Positions 1 through 13,399 of a DNA stretch of 64,000 bases are shown piece by piece. The position numbers and the translations under genes are program-made. A model generated the notes under the pieces. That model made no database searches. It was not told the DNA's origin and was given only the letters and a program-made list of their open reading frames with translations. Source of the stretch: Fasciolopsis buskii (Eukaryota > Platyhelminthes > Trematoda > Plagiorchiida > Fasciolidae); assembly GCA_008360955.1 (NCBI GenBank), contig LUCM01003443.1, positions 310,001-374,000 of the forward strand. The letters are read 5' to 3'. Positions within the stretch are counted from its first letter, which is position 1, and the number at the start of each line of letters is the position of its first letter.

Positions 1-1094
1 TCACCATCGAAGGTCAAACGTTCCTTCATTACGAACGTTCCTAAGGCGACTGCTACCTTACTTCAGGACGAATAAATTCGTGACTTTAGTCATCTACGAG
101 ACACCCCAGGAACCTGTTCTCCGTTGACGAAAACAGGATCGTTAGCTCCATTCACAAATTCGGCTTTTCTGCCGCATACATTTCGAAACTCCGGAGCACC
201 TGGATACATAATTGTAACGCCTGAGACTGGCAACGCAAGCCCAAAAAGCAGTATGTGCAGCGCATTAGCTTGTGTACGAACCGGTCTCGCCTCTTCATGA
301 GTTATCCATTAGGGACTGGACAAAGCTAAATCTAGCGTTGTCAGAACTTTGGAAGCGCCGCAAATAAAGAGAAAAGGAACTTCTCCAATAACATGGCAAC
401 TTGACGGGCGGTAGATGCGACGGGTATGGGGAAACGCGAAGCCTTTCACAGTGCTCAAGTCCACTAAAGAAAAAGCGTGTGGGGGGGCGTGGTCGTGAAG
501 TCTAAAATCGCCCCCAAAGGCCTCTATGCATACTTGAAGAAGATAATGGAATAGCTTTTGGGAACACCTAAGCAGTTTAGAAATGGCTCCCTGGCCGACC
601 TGGATTCCGCAAAAGGCTTCATGTCTGGCAAGATGCCATGCCTTGATGCTTGCTTTTGGGATTAACCTGCATCGCTTCTCAAGACAAACGGTACTCAGCT
701 ACAGCGGTAACATTTGTTTTCTAGGGCGATGGCAGATAAAGGTCATTCACTGGTGTCGCAAAAATCGCGTCGTCCGGAAAGAATTTGTACAAGGTTATTG
801 AAAAGAGCCACCCAGCAAGAAGACCATCCCCAACAAAATTGTTCAAAGGGTCATTGAGGCAGATCAGTTTGCCTAAGGAGCAGAAGAACTCCGCGGCGAT
901 CCCATTGTTTAAGTGTGACAGTGGGGCGCTGAAGACCGAATACCGCAAGATCAGTCCTCTCAGGGAAATGCCAAATGCAAAAATTCCGTCCAGCGGACCA
1001 AGTAACTGCAGAAATACCAACGGCTTGGCTTTCAGCAATATGACCTTCTGAAAAAACCCTCCTGTGTTTCTCCGTCTCCTGAACATTATTCTCA
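1..1094. other. Unassigned sequence left of a LINE remnant
   Basis: No gene could be supported. Open frames at 721..1152 (minus) and 785..1051 (plus) overlap and have no recognised motif. Since a LINE reverse-transcriptase remnant starts near 1095 on the plus strand, some of this is probably its more decayed upstream part. Confidence 0.4.
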
Positions 1095-1930
1095 GGTATG
1101 TACAGAGATGTAACCTACATGGACTTTTGTGGGGCTTTCGATGAAATTTCACACCGCAGTCTCATTGCAATGGTGAACTCCCTCGGAGTTCCTCTAAGAC
1201 TGCGTCGTCCACTTGAAGATTTTGTGAGCGGAAGATAGTATGGTATGAGGGTTGTAGACTAATATTCTTCCTGACATAACTCAGACACCGGTGTTGCACA
1301 AAGCTCTGTTCCCGAACCATTGCTGTTCGTAAAAGATTCGACACAGGTGATGGGATCTCCGCGATTGACATATGCAGAAGATCTGAAACTGTAGCTAATT
1401 TTTGGCTAACTGGATAACAAAAGTGCCTGGCCTCACAAGCTTGTTGGTCAGAGACATGGCAGATACCAGTAGACTTCAAAAAATGAACGCATACAAAGGT
1501 GGATCAACGAAGGACATGTCGCGCTTGCGACCACCCCGTTTGAAGTGCTGTCTTAGGAAAACCGATGACGAATGTCATCTGCGATGGTCATTTTCCCTTC
1601 TTTGAAGACTGAAGTTTGCACCACCTGAAAATTTGTCTCCCTGTGAACCATGCTGGATGACATTTAACGATCCTTCAGCCGGCTGCCACACGACGCCTTT
1701 GATTGGCTGCGCACCACCCACGTATGCCCGCAACTGAAACTCAGAGAAGTTGCTGCTTTCTCGTGTAGAGTTTAGGAATCAACAAAGTCGGACAAGATTC
1801 AGTGGGCCGCCACCCGCTTCACTGTGGGACCACCGGGGCTTAACTATGAGGGTGGAATACAACTGGTTACCGATTTCTTTTGGAATTGGAACAGGCCTGA
1901 ATGCAGTAATCTGAGTAAGGCCTAACTGCT
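1095..1930 (+). mobile_element. CR1-like LINE remnant, reverse transcriptase (decayed)
   Basis: Motif A reads MDFCGAFDEISHRSLIAMV at 1119. In the same frame at 1284 is DTGVAQSSVPEPLLFV (motif B, normally GVPQGSVLGPLLF), then SPRLTYAEDLKL near 1352 (motif C, YADD changed to YAED). A tail near 1795..1850, DKIQWAATRFTVGPPGLNYE, matches the CR1-type C-terminal Q..ATR...GL..L.Y.ER block. Several stops and frame shifts mean it is inactive. Non-LTR assignment is firm. The clade is inferred. Confidence 0.75.
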
Positions 1931-2459
1931 GCAGTACGCAGATGTAACAACGTCTCTGCTTTCCTAAGCACTGTGGTTGACCCTGGTATAGAAAGTTCTC
2001 TACGATGTTTGTTTGTGATCCATTTACATTTTCCCAGTCTCATTTCGAGGTCGTTGGTAGCCTTTGCAATACTGAGCGAAGCTGTTCTATGTCTTCCAGT
2101 AACCGCTGGTCCGGCCGAGGCCTGAATGAACAGGCAAAGTTTGCTGTTGTCCAGTGGCTTGTCCCAAATTTACATCACTGAATTACTTTCTCTGAATCCC
2201 TCGCTAAATTTGCTTCGTCACTACCTCTTATCTATTTTACAACATCTGCAAACATGAAACGCGTAAATGTTATCACCGATGCCACAAGAATTATGTGCAG
2301 GGGACACAACGGGGGCATCAGAACTGATCCTTTGGGAACAGGGCTGGTTGTGCTTCTCTGCATAGATTTCTTGTTATGCATCCCAACACCAAACCACTTG
2401 TCGCTTGGCAAGTCCCTTACTTACTACTGCAATTCCCAGGATGTCCCAAAAATGCCAAG
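1931..2459. other. Unassigned sequence between two LINE remnants
   Basis: No motif or repeat structure was recognised. Short open frames such as 2254..2505 (plus) show no family features. Confidence 0.4.
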
Positions 2460-3780
2460 ATTGTGCATCAGCTATCCTTGGTTGACCGAATCAATGCCCC
2501 CTTGAAATCATGGTACCAAATATCATCGGTTTTCCCTCCATCTAAATTATAAGTCACTTCTTCCAAGACATTAGGCACGACCTGCCTTTCAGAAAGCCCC
2601 GATGGGAACTGTGCAACAGACCACGTTTCGGAAATTGTCTTTGAATAGGCGTCCTGAACAACTTCTTCAAGCACCTAAACAGCATGCATTCCAGGTTCAC
2701 GGGCCGTTAGTTATCAGCCACTGATCGATGTCCACTTCTACCAATAACCACCACATTTGTTTGCATCCAAGCCACTGGTATCGACTTCTGCTTTACTCTA
2801 CCCCGAATCAAACTACACACACTTCGGGCAACAGCAACAGCTAATGGGTCCAAGATTCTTCGAAATACATCAGTTGGACCTGCTGATTTATTTATTCGCA
2901 TTCCCGTCAGCACAGCCTATCCACCCCAGTGCTGCTTTCAGTTGCGAGATATCCAAGGCATCCGTTCGCTTTGAATACGCAACTGACTCCCGTTATCTTG
3001 CAATGTACGTGACCAATGCCTTACAGATGTTCAGCTTGCCGCACGCATCATTCCCACATTTCAGTGGAAGCTTACTCACTGTTTCCGAGTACACTGTCTG
3101 ACTGATTATACCCAAGATTCCCCCTAAGAATCTTCTTCACCCGTGCAGGTTCTGGCTCTGCAGATCTCGCAGCCTTCTACCGAATACTTACTGCAGTATT
3201 TCTGGAGCCCGCACATTGTTTCTAGGCTTTCTCGTCCCCTGGCTTGTTAAAATCGTCAGCTTCGGTCTCGCCTCTTAGCGGCTTGGCGAAATTTCGATGT
3301 CCATCAGTCCGAATTGCTGCATCTGGAACGTTTTTGAGACTCCAAAGCATACCGAAACTTTAAATTTTCAGCCAACTTTAATCTTCTTCCTCACTGTTCT
3401 CAGCTCCGATCTGGTTGGACCGCCCTAGGCAAGAGCTCTCCGATGTACTGTTTCTGACTTTTCCATTCTAGATGGCGATTGCACTCACATGATTCATTCA
3501 ATGTCAAGTAGTCACTTTTACCTACGGACGAAGCAAACCATGGTCCCCTTGCACCTGTTTCTTGTCTGGTGATTAATAGGCTGAAATCTTGGATTGCGCA
3601 CATTTCTGTATTGACTGTTTTTGACCTGCTGGAGCATGCTGCATAGGACAGTCAATCTTGTAAGGCTTTTTGGCCCTATTCTGCGCACAATTTCCTCTAT
3701 GCCATTCGAGCCCGTGTGGGTTAAAATCTCCTAATGGTGGCGGCGGTGTTCGCATGAGTTTCAGTGCTTACCAGCATCCC
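2460..3780 (-). mobile_element. LINE remnant with endonuclease and reverse transcriptase pieces (decayed)
   Basis: Read on the minus strand, the endonuclease GDFN motif appears as PPPLGDFNPHGLEWHRGNC near 3730. A GKSDYLTL block near 3510 corresponds to the GKSDH end of LINE endonucleases. Further on is the start of reverse transcriptase, RINKSAGPTDVFRRILDPL, then RGRVKQKSIPVAWMQTNVVV (2913..2707). After a stop comes a worn segment with YHDFKGALI (2674..2468), standing for motif A. The order EN then RT fits one CR1-like element. Frames are broken throughout. Confidence 0.75.
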
Positions 3781-5175
3781 AGATGGACGGAGGTCTTCGG
3801 ATTCTTCGGTGGATCGAGCCCTACATACACGTGCAATGACGATTCTGTGTCCCCTCAACCTTGGTGTACGAGCAGGTAGTTGTCGAACTGCCGTCTGAAA
3901 ACTTCGCCGTGTTTAGCTAGACTTTGGAATTCTTGAGGGCCAAGCCACACCTTACATTTATCCCGCATATGACCAAGGTGCAGTCATTCCACCCTTTTAC
4001 GATGTGGTCATCTTTGTTCAGCTACGTTTTAGCAGCTCCAACTATTTGTTCAGCCATGGCTGCCAGTTCCATCCATGGACTTCCGATACTACGTTTTGCT
4101 GCATATCGCCAACACATCTGCCTCCGCCCTGTGGCTGCCTTTGTCCTTTAATCCGTTTTGGTCGTCGGGCGGAAAACCAGAGGATTTGCTTCGTCTTTCA
4201 GCGATGAAGGCCGTTCTAAGATACGGAGCAAACTCTGTCGAATAATCTGCTCCGCCGAAACTTTGTTGCCCCCTATTTGGGTTGCAACCGCCTCAGGTTT
4301 TCGTGCATTGCCCCATTGTAGCAGCTATAACAGGTCTGATCTAGCATGTCCTCAATGGACATTATTCACGGAGACTGTAAGATAAACGCGACCGCCCCTG
4401 AGTGTCATTCAGCAGGGGCACGAATCGGCCCCTGCCTTAGGAAGATCCTTGATTGTCCTGCCTGATTCCCCCTGTTCCGGCCCCAACTTCAAGTAACTCC
4501 TTGGCCCATCGAGCTTTATCTAACACCTGCTACCCAAATTTTAAGCATCTGATGCCAACACTTTGTCGGGTCCATCTGTGGACTCTATCAGCATGGGACT
4601 TGCTGGTGAAGCGCCCTTGATGGATTAAGGTGTTCTCTATACTCCTAAACTGTGCACACGCTGGATGCCCACAGGCTGAAGAATGCCATCAATCCTTGGT
4701 ATATTCTGAATCTGTCAGTGGTCCAATTCCCTCTGCATTTTTTGTCCGAAATAAACGGTTTTTGCGGCTGAAGACTAACATTCCGCGTTCTGGAGCCTTG
4801 ACATAATAATTATATGCTGTTTTTTCGGACATTGTCAAGACATGCAGTGCGCAAGATCATGAAGTGCGACGATATTGGCAAAAGGGGAAAAATAAACACG
4901 TGCAAACGATGGGGGCCTACACAGTAGCTAATACTACGTACGTCAGGTCGTCTTTGATAAGGACATAAATCGTGACGAATTTCCACGCCAGGTATTTGAG
5001 TCCAAAGAAGACCTCTCGCCAGTACTGCTAGCTGGTAAAATCTGCGCGAAAAAAGTTGGAATCAAAAAGCAAAGGCATAATTTACCCATGAAAAATACGC
5101 GGCAAACAGAGCGTCAACAGAATGGATTGGAGACTTACGTGACCAGTCAATCACCAATCTGTAGAATCGATTTTC
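3781..5175. other. Unassigned, repeat-like sequence
   Basis: No coding feature could be supported. The open frames at 3924..4385 overlap one another and carry no known motif. Nearby LINE pieces on both sides suggest more decayed repeats. Confidence 0.35.
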
Positions 5176-5182
5176 CTTACGT

Positions 5183-5265
5183 TTGCCCGTCCCTAACCTT
5201 TGTGACCACTCGTGCATCACCTTTACTCGGCTCGGTACGACTGCAATGCTAGTAACCCTATATCA
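5183..5265. repeat. Dispersed repeat, copy A
   Basis: This stretch resembles 7160..7245. Both contain cctttgtgaccactcgtgc followed by a similar ctcggctc.gtacga.tgca segment. It lies just upstream of a LINE reverse-transcriptase remnant and may be part of the same element. Confidence 0.6.
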
Positions 5266-5339
5266 GTGGAGAATCTGTTATTGTCCGAAGGCACAAAAGG
5301 GGTCCTACTTATGACTCGCTAAACTGTTACTCTAGTAAC

Positions 5340-5890
5340 TGTGTCCCAATAATCTTCGGAATGTTCGAGCGTCTGGTTGAGAAACGTCTGTCGAAATATT
5401 TATTGTGGCATAAGCTCATTCGCAAAGGCAGCATGACCTTCTTAAAATATGATCATGTGTCACCTCCTAACTTGATTTCACTAACTCAGTCAGTAAATCT
5501 GCTGATAACAGCAAGAGTACCATGAATATTTTTCCGGACATGATCAAAACGTAGACCATGGTCCTTAGAAGTTCTCGCCAAGTTATCCGCCTACGGATTG
5601 GATACCTCTATTTTGAAATGCTTCTCTTCTTATCTATTGCATAAGGAGTGGGTGGTCTCCACTGAAGGAATGTTTTACAACCTATCCCAGTTACTACTGG
5701 AGTGATTTGGGGGAATGTGCCCGGCCCGCTGTTACTCCTGATGTACGTCAGTGATGTATTTCGCATAATACGCCATGAAATTACTTTCATGTTCACTGAC
5801 GACATAGAAAGTGTTTATGAATTCCATGCAGCCAATCCGAACAAAGCTGTTTCAAATACAAAACGGGGCCCAACGAACCTCCAAAATTAA
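5340..5890 (+). mobile_element. LINE remnant, reverse transcriptase (decayed)
   Basis: Recognisable blocks in order: GMFERLVEKRLSKYLLWHKL near 5360, then AKLSAYGLDTSILKCFSSYL near 5580, then TTGVIWGNVPGPLLLLMYVS near 5695 (motif B), then HEITFMFTDDIESVYEF near 5775 (motif C, ADD changed to TDD). Frame shifts separate them. Typical CR1/jockey-type layout, inactive. Confidence 0.75.
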
Positions 5891-5900
5891 TGGAATATTT

Positions 5901-7060
5901 GGAAGACAGAATCACCTCGGCTATCAAAACTTGCTTCATGTCATTTCGATGTCAAATTTCCCTCCAATTCGCTTGTGATCCATCATTCTCCATTTCACAT
6001 AATCCTTCACTAAGGGCTCTTGGTTTGCTGTATTCCTGTACCATCAGTTTTTCTGGAAACCTGCCACTCCAAGTTGTTAAATGTAGAAGAACTCTCTGAC
6101 TTTTTAGCCGGCCTTTTTTGCTTCGGGAAACCAAAATACAATCCTTTATTTTCTACGTTAAACCATGTCTATATTTTTAATGGTGTTTGCAAGGCTTTGA
6201 AAAATATCTAGCGCAACTTCATCAAGCATATTCTCGGTCACTTCATTATAGTGGCATAAGGAACCGTGTATCACCCTTAAACTAGAATCCCTTGGGCTGC
6301 CCCACAGAGGAATCAATCTTTGCTTTATCCACAGAATCATCCACTGTCATGCTCTAAACTTTGCAAATTTCTTGAAACCATTTTTCTCTTCTCGTTTTTT
6401 GCGACGCGGAGTTCCGCATTCTAAACTCCAGCTCTGAGGCTTTTTCAAGATTTAGCTTTCTCTTAGGAAAATATTATGGACTATGTGAGAAACTCCAATT
6501 CTCTGAGTAACTGTCTAACCCATAACACGTTTAGGCCTGCTCTGACCCCTTACCTAAGGGTGATCAGTGCCCTAATATTGACCAATACGAACATATCTGG
6601 GACAGAATCATTTGAATGGGGTCCAAATTACTAATGCCACTCATTTATTTATCCAAAATGACCAATTAAAATAGATATCTACACATACGTAAGCCGACCT
6701 CACATAAGCGACCACAAAATTGTGAATTCTGATCACTACCTTCGCCGTCTGCACCCTTCTCAACCACATGTAGTAGATAGTTCATGGCTGTCACGAAGTT
6801 CTATTTCTCCCTGCTGATGTGTACGTATCGTAAACATAAATATCATACTGCACTAGTCGGCCTGGAATCTATTATGAGATACAGCACGTTCTATCGGCGG
6901 TAAGTCTCCTAGCTGCCTCTCATAGTTCCCCTTGTTTTCCAGGTTGCCTTTTCCCTTAAACAATTGCACTGACGCTGCAAATAAAGATTTATCATTGGTA
7001 TGGGTACCTCGGACTTATTTGTTTACACATACTTGGCCACCATACTGTTTCCTGGTCCAA
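5901..7060. other. Unassigned sequence
   Basis: Nothing I can identify. Short open frames on both strands (5890..6340) overlap and show no motifs. Composition resembles the surrounding non-coding DNA. Confidence 0.4.
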
Positions 7061-7076
7061 GGTTCAACTTGCATCA

Positions 7077-7376
7077 ATGAAGTGTCAACGCGTAAATACG
7101 CTCCATCTGATACCCGCTGAAGATTGCAGAGCAGATTGTCCTAACACCATTCTCATATTACGTTTGCTTGCCATTAACCTTTGTGACCACTCGTGCGTTA
7201 CTCTTGCTCGGCTCTGTACGATTGCACTGCTGACAACCCTGACACTTGACCGGTACAAAGAAAAGACAGTCGGAAGCCGTAGCAGGTTAAAGATATTTGG
7301 AAAGAAACGTGCGAGCGGTGCGTGCTTGAGGAACGCACAAGTGGCTACTGCGCTTGGCGGCCAACATTCGGTTTAA
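7077..7376 (+). mobile_element. Repeat-derived open frame containing dispersed repeat copy B
   Basis: An open frame of 99 codons includes LLAINLCDHSCVTLARLCTI, whose DNA (7160..7245) is a second copy of the repeat at 5183..5265. Because the other copy flanks a LINE reverse transcriptase, this is most likely LINE-derived rather than a host gene. The protein itself is not recognised. Confidence 0.45.
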
Positions 7377-7525
7377 CAAGCTACCCGGAGGAGCAAATCC
7401 AAGTTCCGCTACAAGATCCCGCCGACTTTCTGTACCATCGTAGGCATCGCATCAGGTTACCTACACCAGCCCTCCGCGTTGCAATTTGCAAACAGACATC
7501 GAATCGTAGGTATCTGTTCAGCTAA

Positions 7526-10500
7526 TCATGTTTTCTGTCGCCCACACTAACGTTTATCCGTATCTTTCAACTTCGCTTGCTGATTCTGTGTCGTTTTCAC
7601 GCAACTATAGGAAAATAAAACAAAACTAGTGATAGGTTTATTGTCAATTCCTCCAGAATTGATTTTTTCGCTGCTAAACTTTGTCCTCCATAATAAATTA
7701 TTATCTATGCTGACAACCACTTATTTACCATGCATCCATACTTTCGCCATTTATGGCGCCCGTGGCTGGTGGAACAATTTCCCCGACCTTGAATTTGAAT
7801 ATTCCGCGCCATTTTGTGTTGCGGCCCAGCCCGTTGCCCATGTTGCCCCTCATCATTTTCTTCAAAATTACTTTTTATCGAGTTAAGGAGCAGTTTTTTC
7901 ATTGTCAATCCCATTGTGATCTATAACCATCCATCATGCATGCTTCTTGACATAGTTAGAAGAATCTGGTGCTTTTATTGTTGCCTTTATTATTATCATT
8001 GTTTTACCAAACTTCGGGAGAGGTATTTCCGTGACTTTAGAGGGGATCTAGCGGGACCCAAGGCACAACACAGACCTCCATTTCTCAGATTTATCTTTCG
8101 CTGGCAGGATCGTCGAAATTTTTCCACCCAGGACAATGAATCTTAGTGAGGTCACACGGGACCCATCCAGAAACGAATAACGCAAAATAAACCTAACGTC
8201 AGCCAAAACTCAGCATGCCTATCAATTACCAATATGTTGGACAACAAGAACTATGACACAAAAGTTATCGCTTTGTTCCAGATGAAGTTTTCTATCGTGA
8301 CTACCTTTGCAGTTAAGTTTAAACACGGGGCGACGCCCAGGTTGCCAAACATAATTACTCGGAGCAAGTTTTGCACAATTTGTCAAACGATTCGTTTTCT
8401 TCTTTGATTCATAATGTTTCTTACGATAACAATTTCTCAGACAGGGCCAAGAAAAACAGTTTGCACGATCACGAAACACGGTTACGCCGGTGATAAAAAA
8501 CCGTAAATTCGCAGAGGGAAAAGAATGAACAGGATAATACCTAAGGCATACCATCACAAGGTGAAATAAAGCACAAATAAAGTGAAGTGATGAGTAAAAA
8601 ATTGGATGGAGGTCTGTGATCAAGTTTTTTTCTGAATCCCCTAGTGCGCCATAAGTATACAGTATATGAATAGAGGGCGGTCGTTTTAATGAATCAAAAT
8701 GGAAGAAGTTGGGTGATAGTGATCGAGCCCTTATGATCTAATACAGACGCTATCACAGAAATCAAATCGGTGGGGAGCAGGTGACCGTACTAAAGCTTTG
8801 AAGACTCGCAGAAACCTGTTAGTAATAACGGGGAAAAAAGGAAAAGAAGGAGCCTCCTAACTGGCCATTGGAGTAGATTTTATGCTTGCTGTTTTGTCCC
8901 GCAACTAAGAATCTATGTTGATCCACTGGTGTTCTCATTTCTTGCAGAGAACATGTGCAACTCAGATGAGCCGTCTAATACTGACGACAGACATGCTACA
9001 TACACATCACAAACTGGGATTTGGTTTCAAAGAAGGAAGGACATCAATTCATGACACGTCGTCCACAACGGACGGAACTGAATGCAAAGTATGTATGACC
9101 AAATGAATAACGCGGCAAAAAAGGACTGAAAAAACCAAGAAAAGGGAAATTCGGGCGCACTGTATAGCGGAATGTATGGTCCGATGAGTATCATATTGAC
9201 TGGATGCTCAGAGTATCAAAACAAAAAAAGTTTTTGTTGGATGGCTAGCTGGATGCGGCCGTACAAATACGTGTGTAAATGTAAACTGACTTTAACAATG
9301 AAACTGAAATATAAAGAGGAAGTGTGCCTACTTGTCGGTGGAAAGCAGGACGCAGGAGAAGCAATGTTTGTCTCATTTTGTTTTGGAGAACTACCAAAGG
9401 CAGCGATAAGTACCCAAGTAGACAGTCGATAATAACAAATCACAAAATTAGACAACCCTTTGCTCGATGGCGAAAGTGCTGAGATTTAAGCACAATGCCC
9501 ACAAACTTCCGATATCAATAGTTTTCTTCCTGTGAGTTCAATTTGTGAAATCTGGCAAAAGGAACTTTGGGAAGGAGCAGATAGAGACCACTACATAGAG
9601 GCATGCGAGAACAACTGGACTAGGAAGTTGCTAGCTACAGCAGTGCTGATGGCTTGGGTTTTAAAGTGAAATAAAGGTGTAAAACACGTTTGTATCTCCA
9701 AACACACCTGATGACACATTTCGGAGGTATACCATTATTGATGTATACCGCATCTCTTATCAAAGCTTTACGAGCTTAACTTCATGTCTTTTATCGTGTC
9801 CACTTTTGTTGGTCGGTTCTGACCGGTAATCCGAAACTCGATTTCTTTTCTCATCATATTCTGCTCTTTCCAATGCCCCACCTTTCCAGTTTCGTCTCTT
9901 CTTACTTTTGGAAACGTGCATTGGCTTCTAATATCACTTGACTTTTTACTTTCACTGAGACGATAGCCACGATTTCTCTGAGTTCCTATCTTATCCTTCA
10001 CTGTGCTACTCTCTTCTGATATTTATACCAAATGCACTTGTCCCCTTTGTCTGTTTCATATCATAGCAAAGCTTATATGACCTAATGATTTCCAGTGACT
10101 GCAGTCCGGCCACAGATTGCCGTCCAATATTAACAGCACCCGTCTTTCATTTACGGTTAAGTAGGTGCCACGGGATACAGCCTGAGAGTAAACCGATCCC
10201 TGGCATATGACTAGCATCGCGAAGTAATCATTTCTTATCACGTTTCATCAAGGGAACTGCCTCCGGATATCTCCTCGTTTTTTCTCCCTTGCCAATTCGG
10301 GAAGATTCTACGGCACGAGGACTAAGGAACGTCACGCTCTCGAAGCCTGCGACGGGAAAATTTGCTCCAGACGCACTCCCTCAGGCAGCTTCTTTCGGTT
10401 GAGTTTCTTTGGATTCACCAATACTCCTAGTAATGCTGCCCAAATCAATGACTTGGCAGTGAATGCAACAGTCACAGTATGCAAGCCGTTTTTGCCTGCC

Positions 10501-11985
10501 TTATCGCTGTACAACGTGAATGCTCTTTACTGACCGCGTTTATTTTCATCTGAAAAGAGAAACAGTTAGCTTCTCAACGAACGGTTCGGACCAGTTTTGC
10601 TCATATTGTTTTGCAATTTTCAACTGATTAACTTAAGATATTCTAAATCGCTCCTATTTCTCTTCACCGCAATCCCTTCCGTGTGAGGTCCTGTCATATC
10701 CACCTTTTTAGCCAATGAACGACGGGTAGACAGCTGGGTGGCATTCGTGTGCGATTAAAGTTGGGCTGGCTGATTGTAACGTCTATGTTGACCTCCTTAA
10801 GCACATTCATAACCTCCACATCCGGCACTCGGTCAGCTCCACCCACTAACAACGTTTTGATGTACAACGAACCAGTTTCTGGTACCCGCTTGCGTTATTT
10901 TGTATTTGCCTTCATTAACCTTCAGCTTTTTAACAGAATACCATCTAACGCATTCTACAGAAAGCATAACTTGAAATAGAATAATGACACTCATAATTAT
11001 AATGATAGACTTACCGAATTCTTTAAATGACGAATGTTAAAGTGTGATTAACTTTGCTTCGTCAATTCACGGTGCAAAACGTATCACTCAATACAGAAAA
11101 TTAGGTGAAGAGTTTGGCAAGAATACGCACATTTCCGTGGGAGTAGACTTTTAACAACCAACAACGGCGTCCGTTTATTTCCGCAGAGAACTAAAGCAAA
11201 GGGGAACAAGCTAAAAGCTCCGACGATTCCTCAAAATTCAGTAAACAATCATCGTGTAAGCAGCATGTTTATTGAAAAGAAAGTCTTGATCTTTACATAC
11301 TAAATCCAAAGGTACATGTGCACCAAGAAGTACTGAGAGGGAGAGAGAGAGAGCTGAGGATCCAGCGGTCCACAAAAGGAGCAGCCAAAAATGTATTCTA
11401 ACTAAAAAAATACCAATTAATATTTCGACAAAAGAACAAGCAGCGCACACACCTCTACGACGCGGAACTGCAAGCAAACATATCAATGCTAGGTTTCATT
11501 GATTTCCTAATTGTTCAGTTATTCTGTTGCAGTACTCTGTAAAGTGGAGCGCGGTCGTCCCGAGGTCGCTACGGACATGGGTAACAGAGATGTGAGCTTG
11601 CTTCCCGGGTACTGCTAAGACACATCTCATGGTGATACCAGCGCCAAAAGCCATCGCTTACAAGAGATGGCGGAATGGATTTGATAATAATTAAAACAAA
11701 AAGTCAGATAAAGTGAATTAAAAGCACTAAGGATAGTGCCCAATCGTACCACAAGGCCGAGTAAGTTTCGTAAAGCGATAAAGAAGCAACCATAGGGCTT
11801 TCAAAATAGCTGTCTTCTGATGCCCTTCCGCTTTCTACTAGGTTCGTTTTTTCTCCATAGGTGATGGATGTGGGATATCTTGAAGAATAAAATTCAACAG
11901 ACCAGAAGAATCTTTTAGAACATGTGTTCGAGTACAGTGCGGACAGGAGTTTGAGCGCGCCCGTGAATTCTGTCACACCTGACAT
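7526..11985. other. Long unassigned stretch
   Basis: No supported gene, RNA or clear repeat. The longest open frame here, 8222..8623 on the minus strand (133 codons), has no recognised motif and is within what chance gives in 64 kb. A short GA run sits at about 11338..11352. The frame 11704..11985 directly follows, in the same frame, the stop of a candidate terminal exon. Confidence 0.4.
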
Positions 11986-12342
11986 TCATATGCCTACGGC
12001 CGAATATTGCAACTGTTGGTCCTGATGTGCCACGGTACTCCTTTCGTTTTGTGATCTAGGCATTAGGTGTGACTGATTAGAGTTGTTAGTAATCGGTGTT
12101 ACATCCAGTTCAGAGCTGTCGACAACCGCTTCTGTTTGATCCTCCCTGATAGATGTAACCACGCTGATCCCCTTACATTCTGGTGTAACGGGTAGGGCTA
12201 TGGAGTACCACATTGGTGATTTCAGCTTCCCAGATTTCAGTGTTGGATGTGGTTGAAAAACAATTAACGAAATACGATTGTTCCAGTTCTTCCATTTTCT
12301 CTTCCTGATGACGATTTCAAATGCGAGGAATTTCCGATGACA
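11986..12342 (-). CDS. Candidate terminal exon of an unknown gene
   Basis: After a pyrimidine-rich CTTATCTTATATAG acceptor, a frame opens for 118 residues: CHRKFLAFEIVIRKRKWKNW, then NNRISLIVFQPHPTLKSGKL, and a Ser/Asn/Gln-rich polar end finishing QLQYSAVGI and a stop. The basic first part and polar tail resemble a cytosolic C-terminus, but no family was recognised. No upstream partner exon could be assigned. It could be a chance frame. Confidence 0.3.
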   Translation of the reverse strand, partial: CHRKFLAFEIVIRKRKWKNWNNRISLIVFQPHPTLKSGKLKSPMWYSIALPVTPECKGISVVTSIREDQTEAVVDSSELDVTPITNNSNQSHLMPRSQNERSTVAHQDQQLQYSAVGI

Positions 12343-12564
12343 CTATATAAGATAAGAGTACCTGAAGAGGACAGAGGCCTGAAGGTTCTTATTTTTCCTA
12401 ACAAAGAGGAAAGCTATATTCTTTTGGTACATAAAACCAAGTATTATATTCAACTGCCTTCGGTAGGCTAGACGGGATTTCATAGAATGTTTGTCAAACT
12501 GAAACATGCTAGTGTATAAAACAGTGGTTCGTGGATGACTATATAAGATGTTCGTAACACCTTC

Positions 12565-12597
<33 letters not shown>

Positions 12598-12604
12598 GCA
12601 CGCA
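12565..12604. repeat. CA microsatellite
   Basis: An uninterrupted CA run of about 14 units passes into CGCA units. The open frames across it (12343..12717 minus, 12548..12805 plus) are artefacts of the repeat. Confidence 0.95.
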
Positions 12605-13057
12605 CCGGACGAGTTCTCTTCAGATTCTGAAATCACCGTTGACAAGGTCATCTCAGCCGACAGAATAGAGAACACTTGGGCCATCGACCAATGTATATGG
12701 TGGCGCCGAAATGGCACCGATACGACAAAGCATTCGAAGGCATACCACGGCAGAAAGTGCCCAGTGAAATGCGCGGCAGGGCACAGAGAACGCTCGAAAG
12801 CGTAACAAGAGAAAAACTATCGACCTCGCTTGCGATACGACATACGCAAGCAAACAAATGTTGCAAGATCAATATTAAGCGTCAAAATGAAACTTAGAGA
12901 AGATGATATCCGAAGATAACCGTTTTTTCTGAAAGATCACTGCTATCGTACAATTCCCTGATGAGACTGTTAACGGGCTCTCTGGATAGGTTGGCAGCAA
13001 AGGCCTTGCTAGATCCCTCCTGGATGAAGTCGTATATGTAATACTATCACAGTTCAT

Positions 13058-13168
13058 CATGAAATAATTCACTATGTGATATCGCTCAACTCACAATTAG
13101 GAAGCCATGGGAGCACCGTACATCTGTTTCATCCTTGTTAGGAATCACCAGCAGTGCATACCCAAATT
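13058..13168. repeat. Dispersed repeat copy, paired with 44884..44990
   Basis: Shares tcatgaaataattcactatg, a similar middle with ag.aaccatg and agcac.gta, and tccttgttaggaatca followed by cagcagtgca with the region near 44884..44990. The order is the same, with scattered substitutions. This shows an old interspersed repeat family. Confidence 0.75.
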
Positions 13169-13399
13169 TAACTTCCTACTACTAACACAAATCACAGTTC
13201 TCTCGTGCTTTTGGAGGCACTAACCGTCAAAATAAGTTGATTCGTAGGCCGAAAATTAAAATGGATAAAACGGACAAAAAGTTCGTAGATACGAATCGGA
13301 CATGGAAATAAGTGTTGAAACGAACACCTCGTCTGGTGTGTAAAAGATATTTTCAAGCAGCAGCAGAGTTTAGAAACGACATACCCCTGGCTTTGTCCT

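Noticed and set aside
8222..8623. 133-codon minus-strand frame
   Set aside because: Length expected by chance several times in 64 kb. No motif or splice context.
12343..12805. Open frames across the CA repeat
   Set aside because: The repeat lacks stop codons in several frames. No motif outside it.
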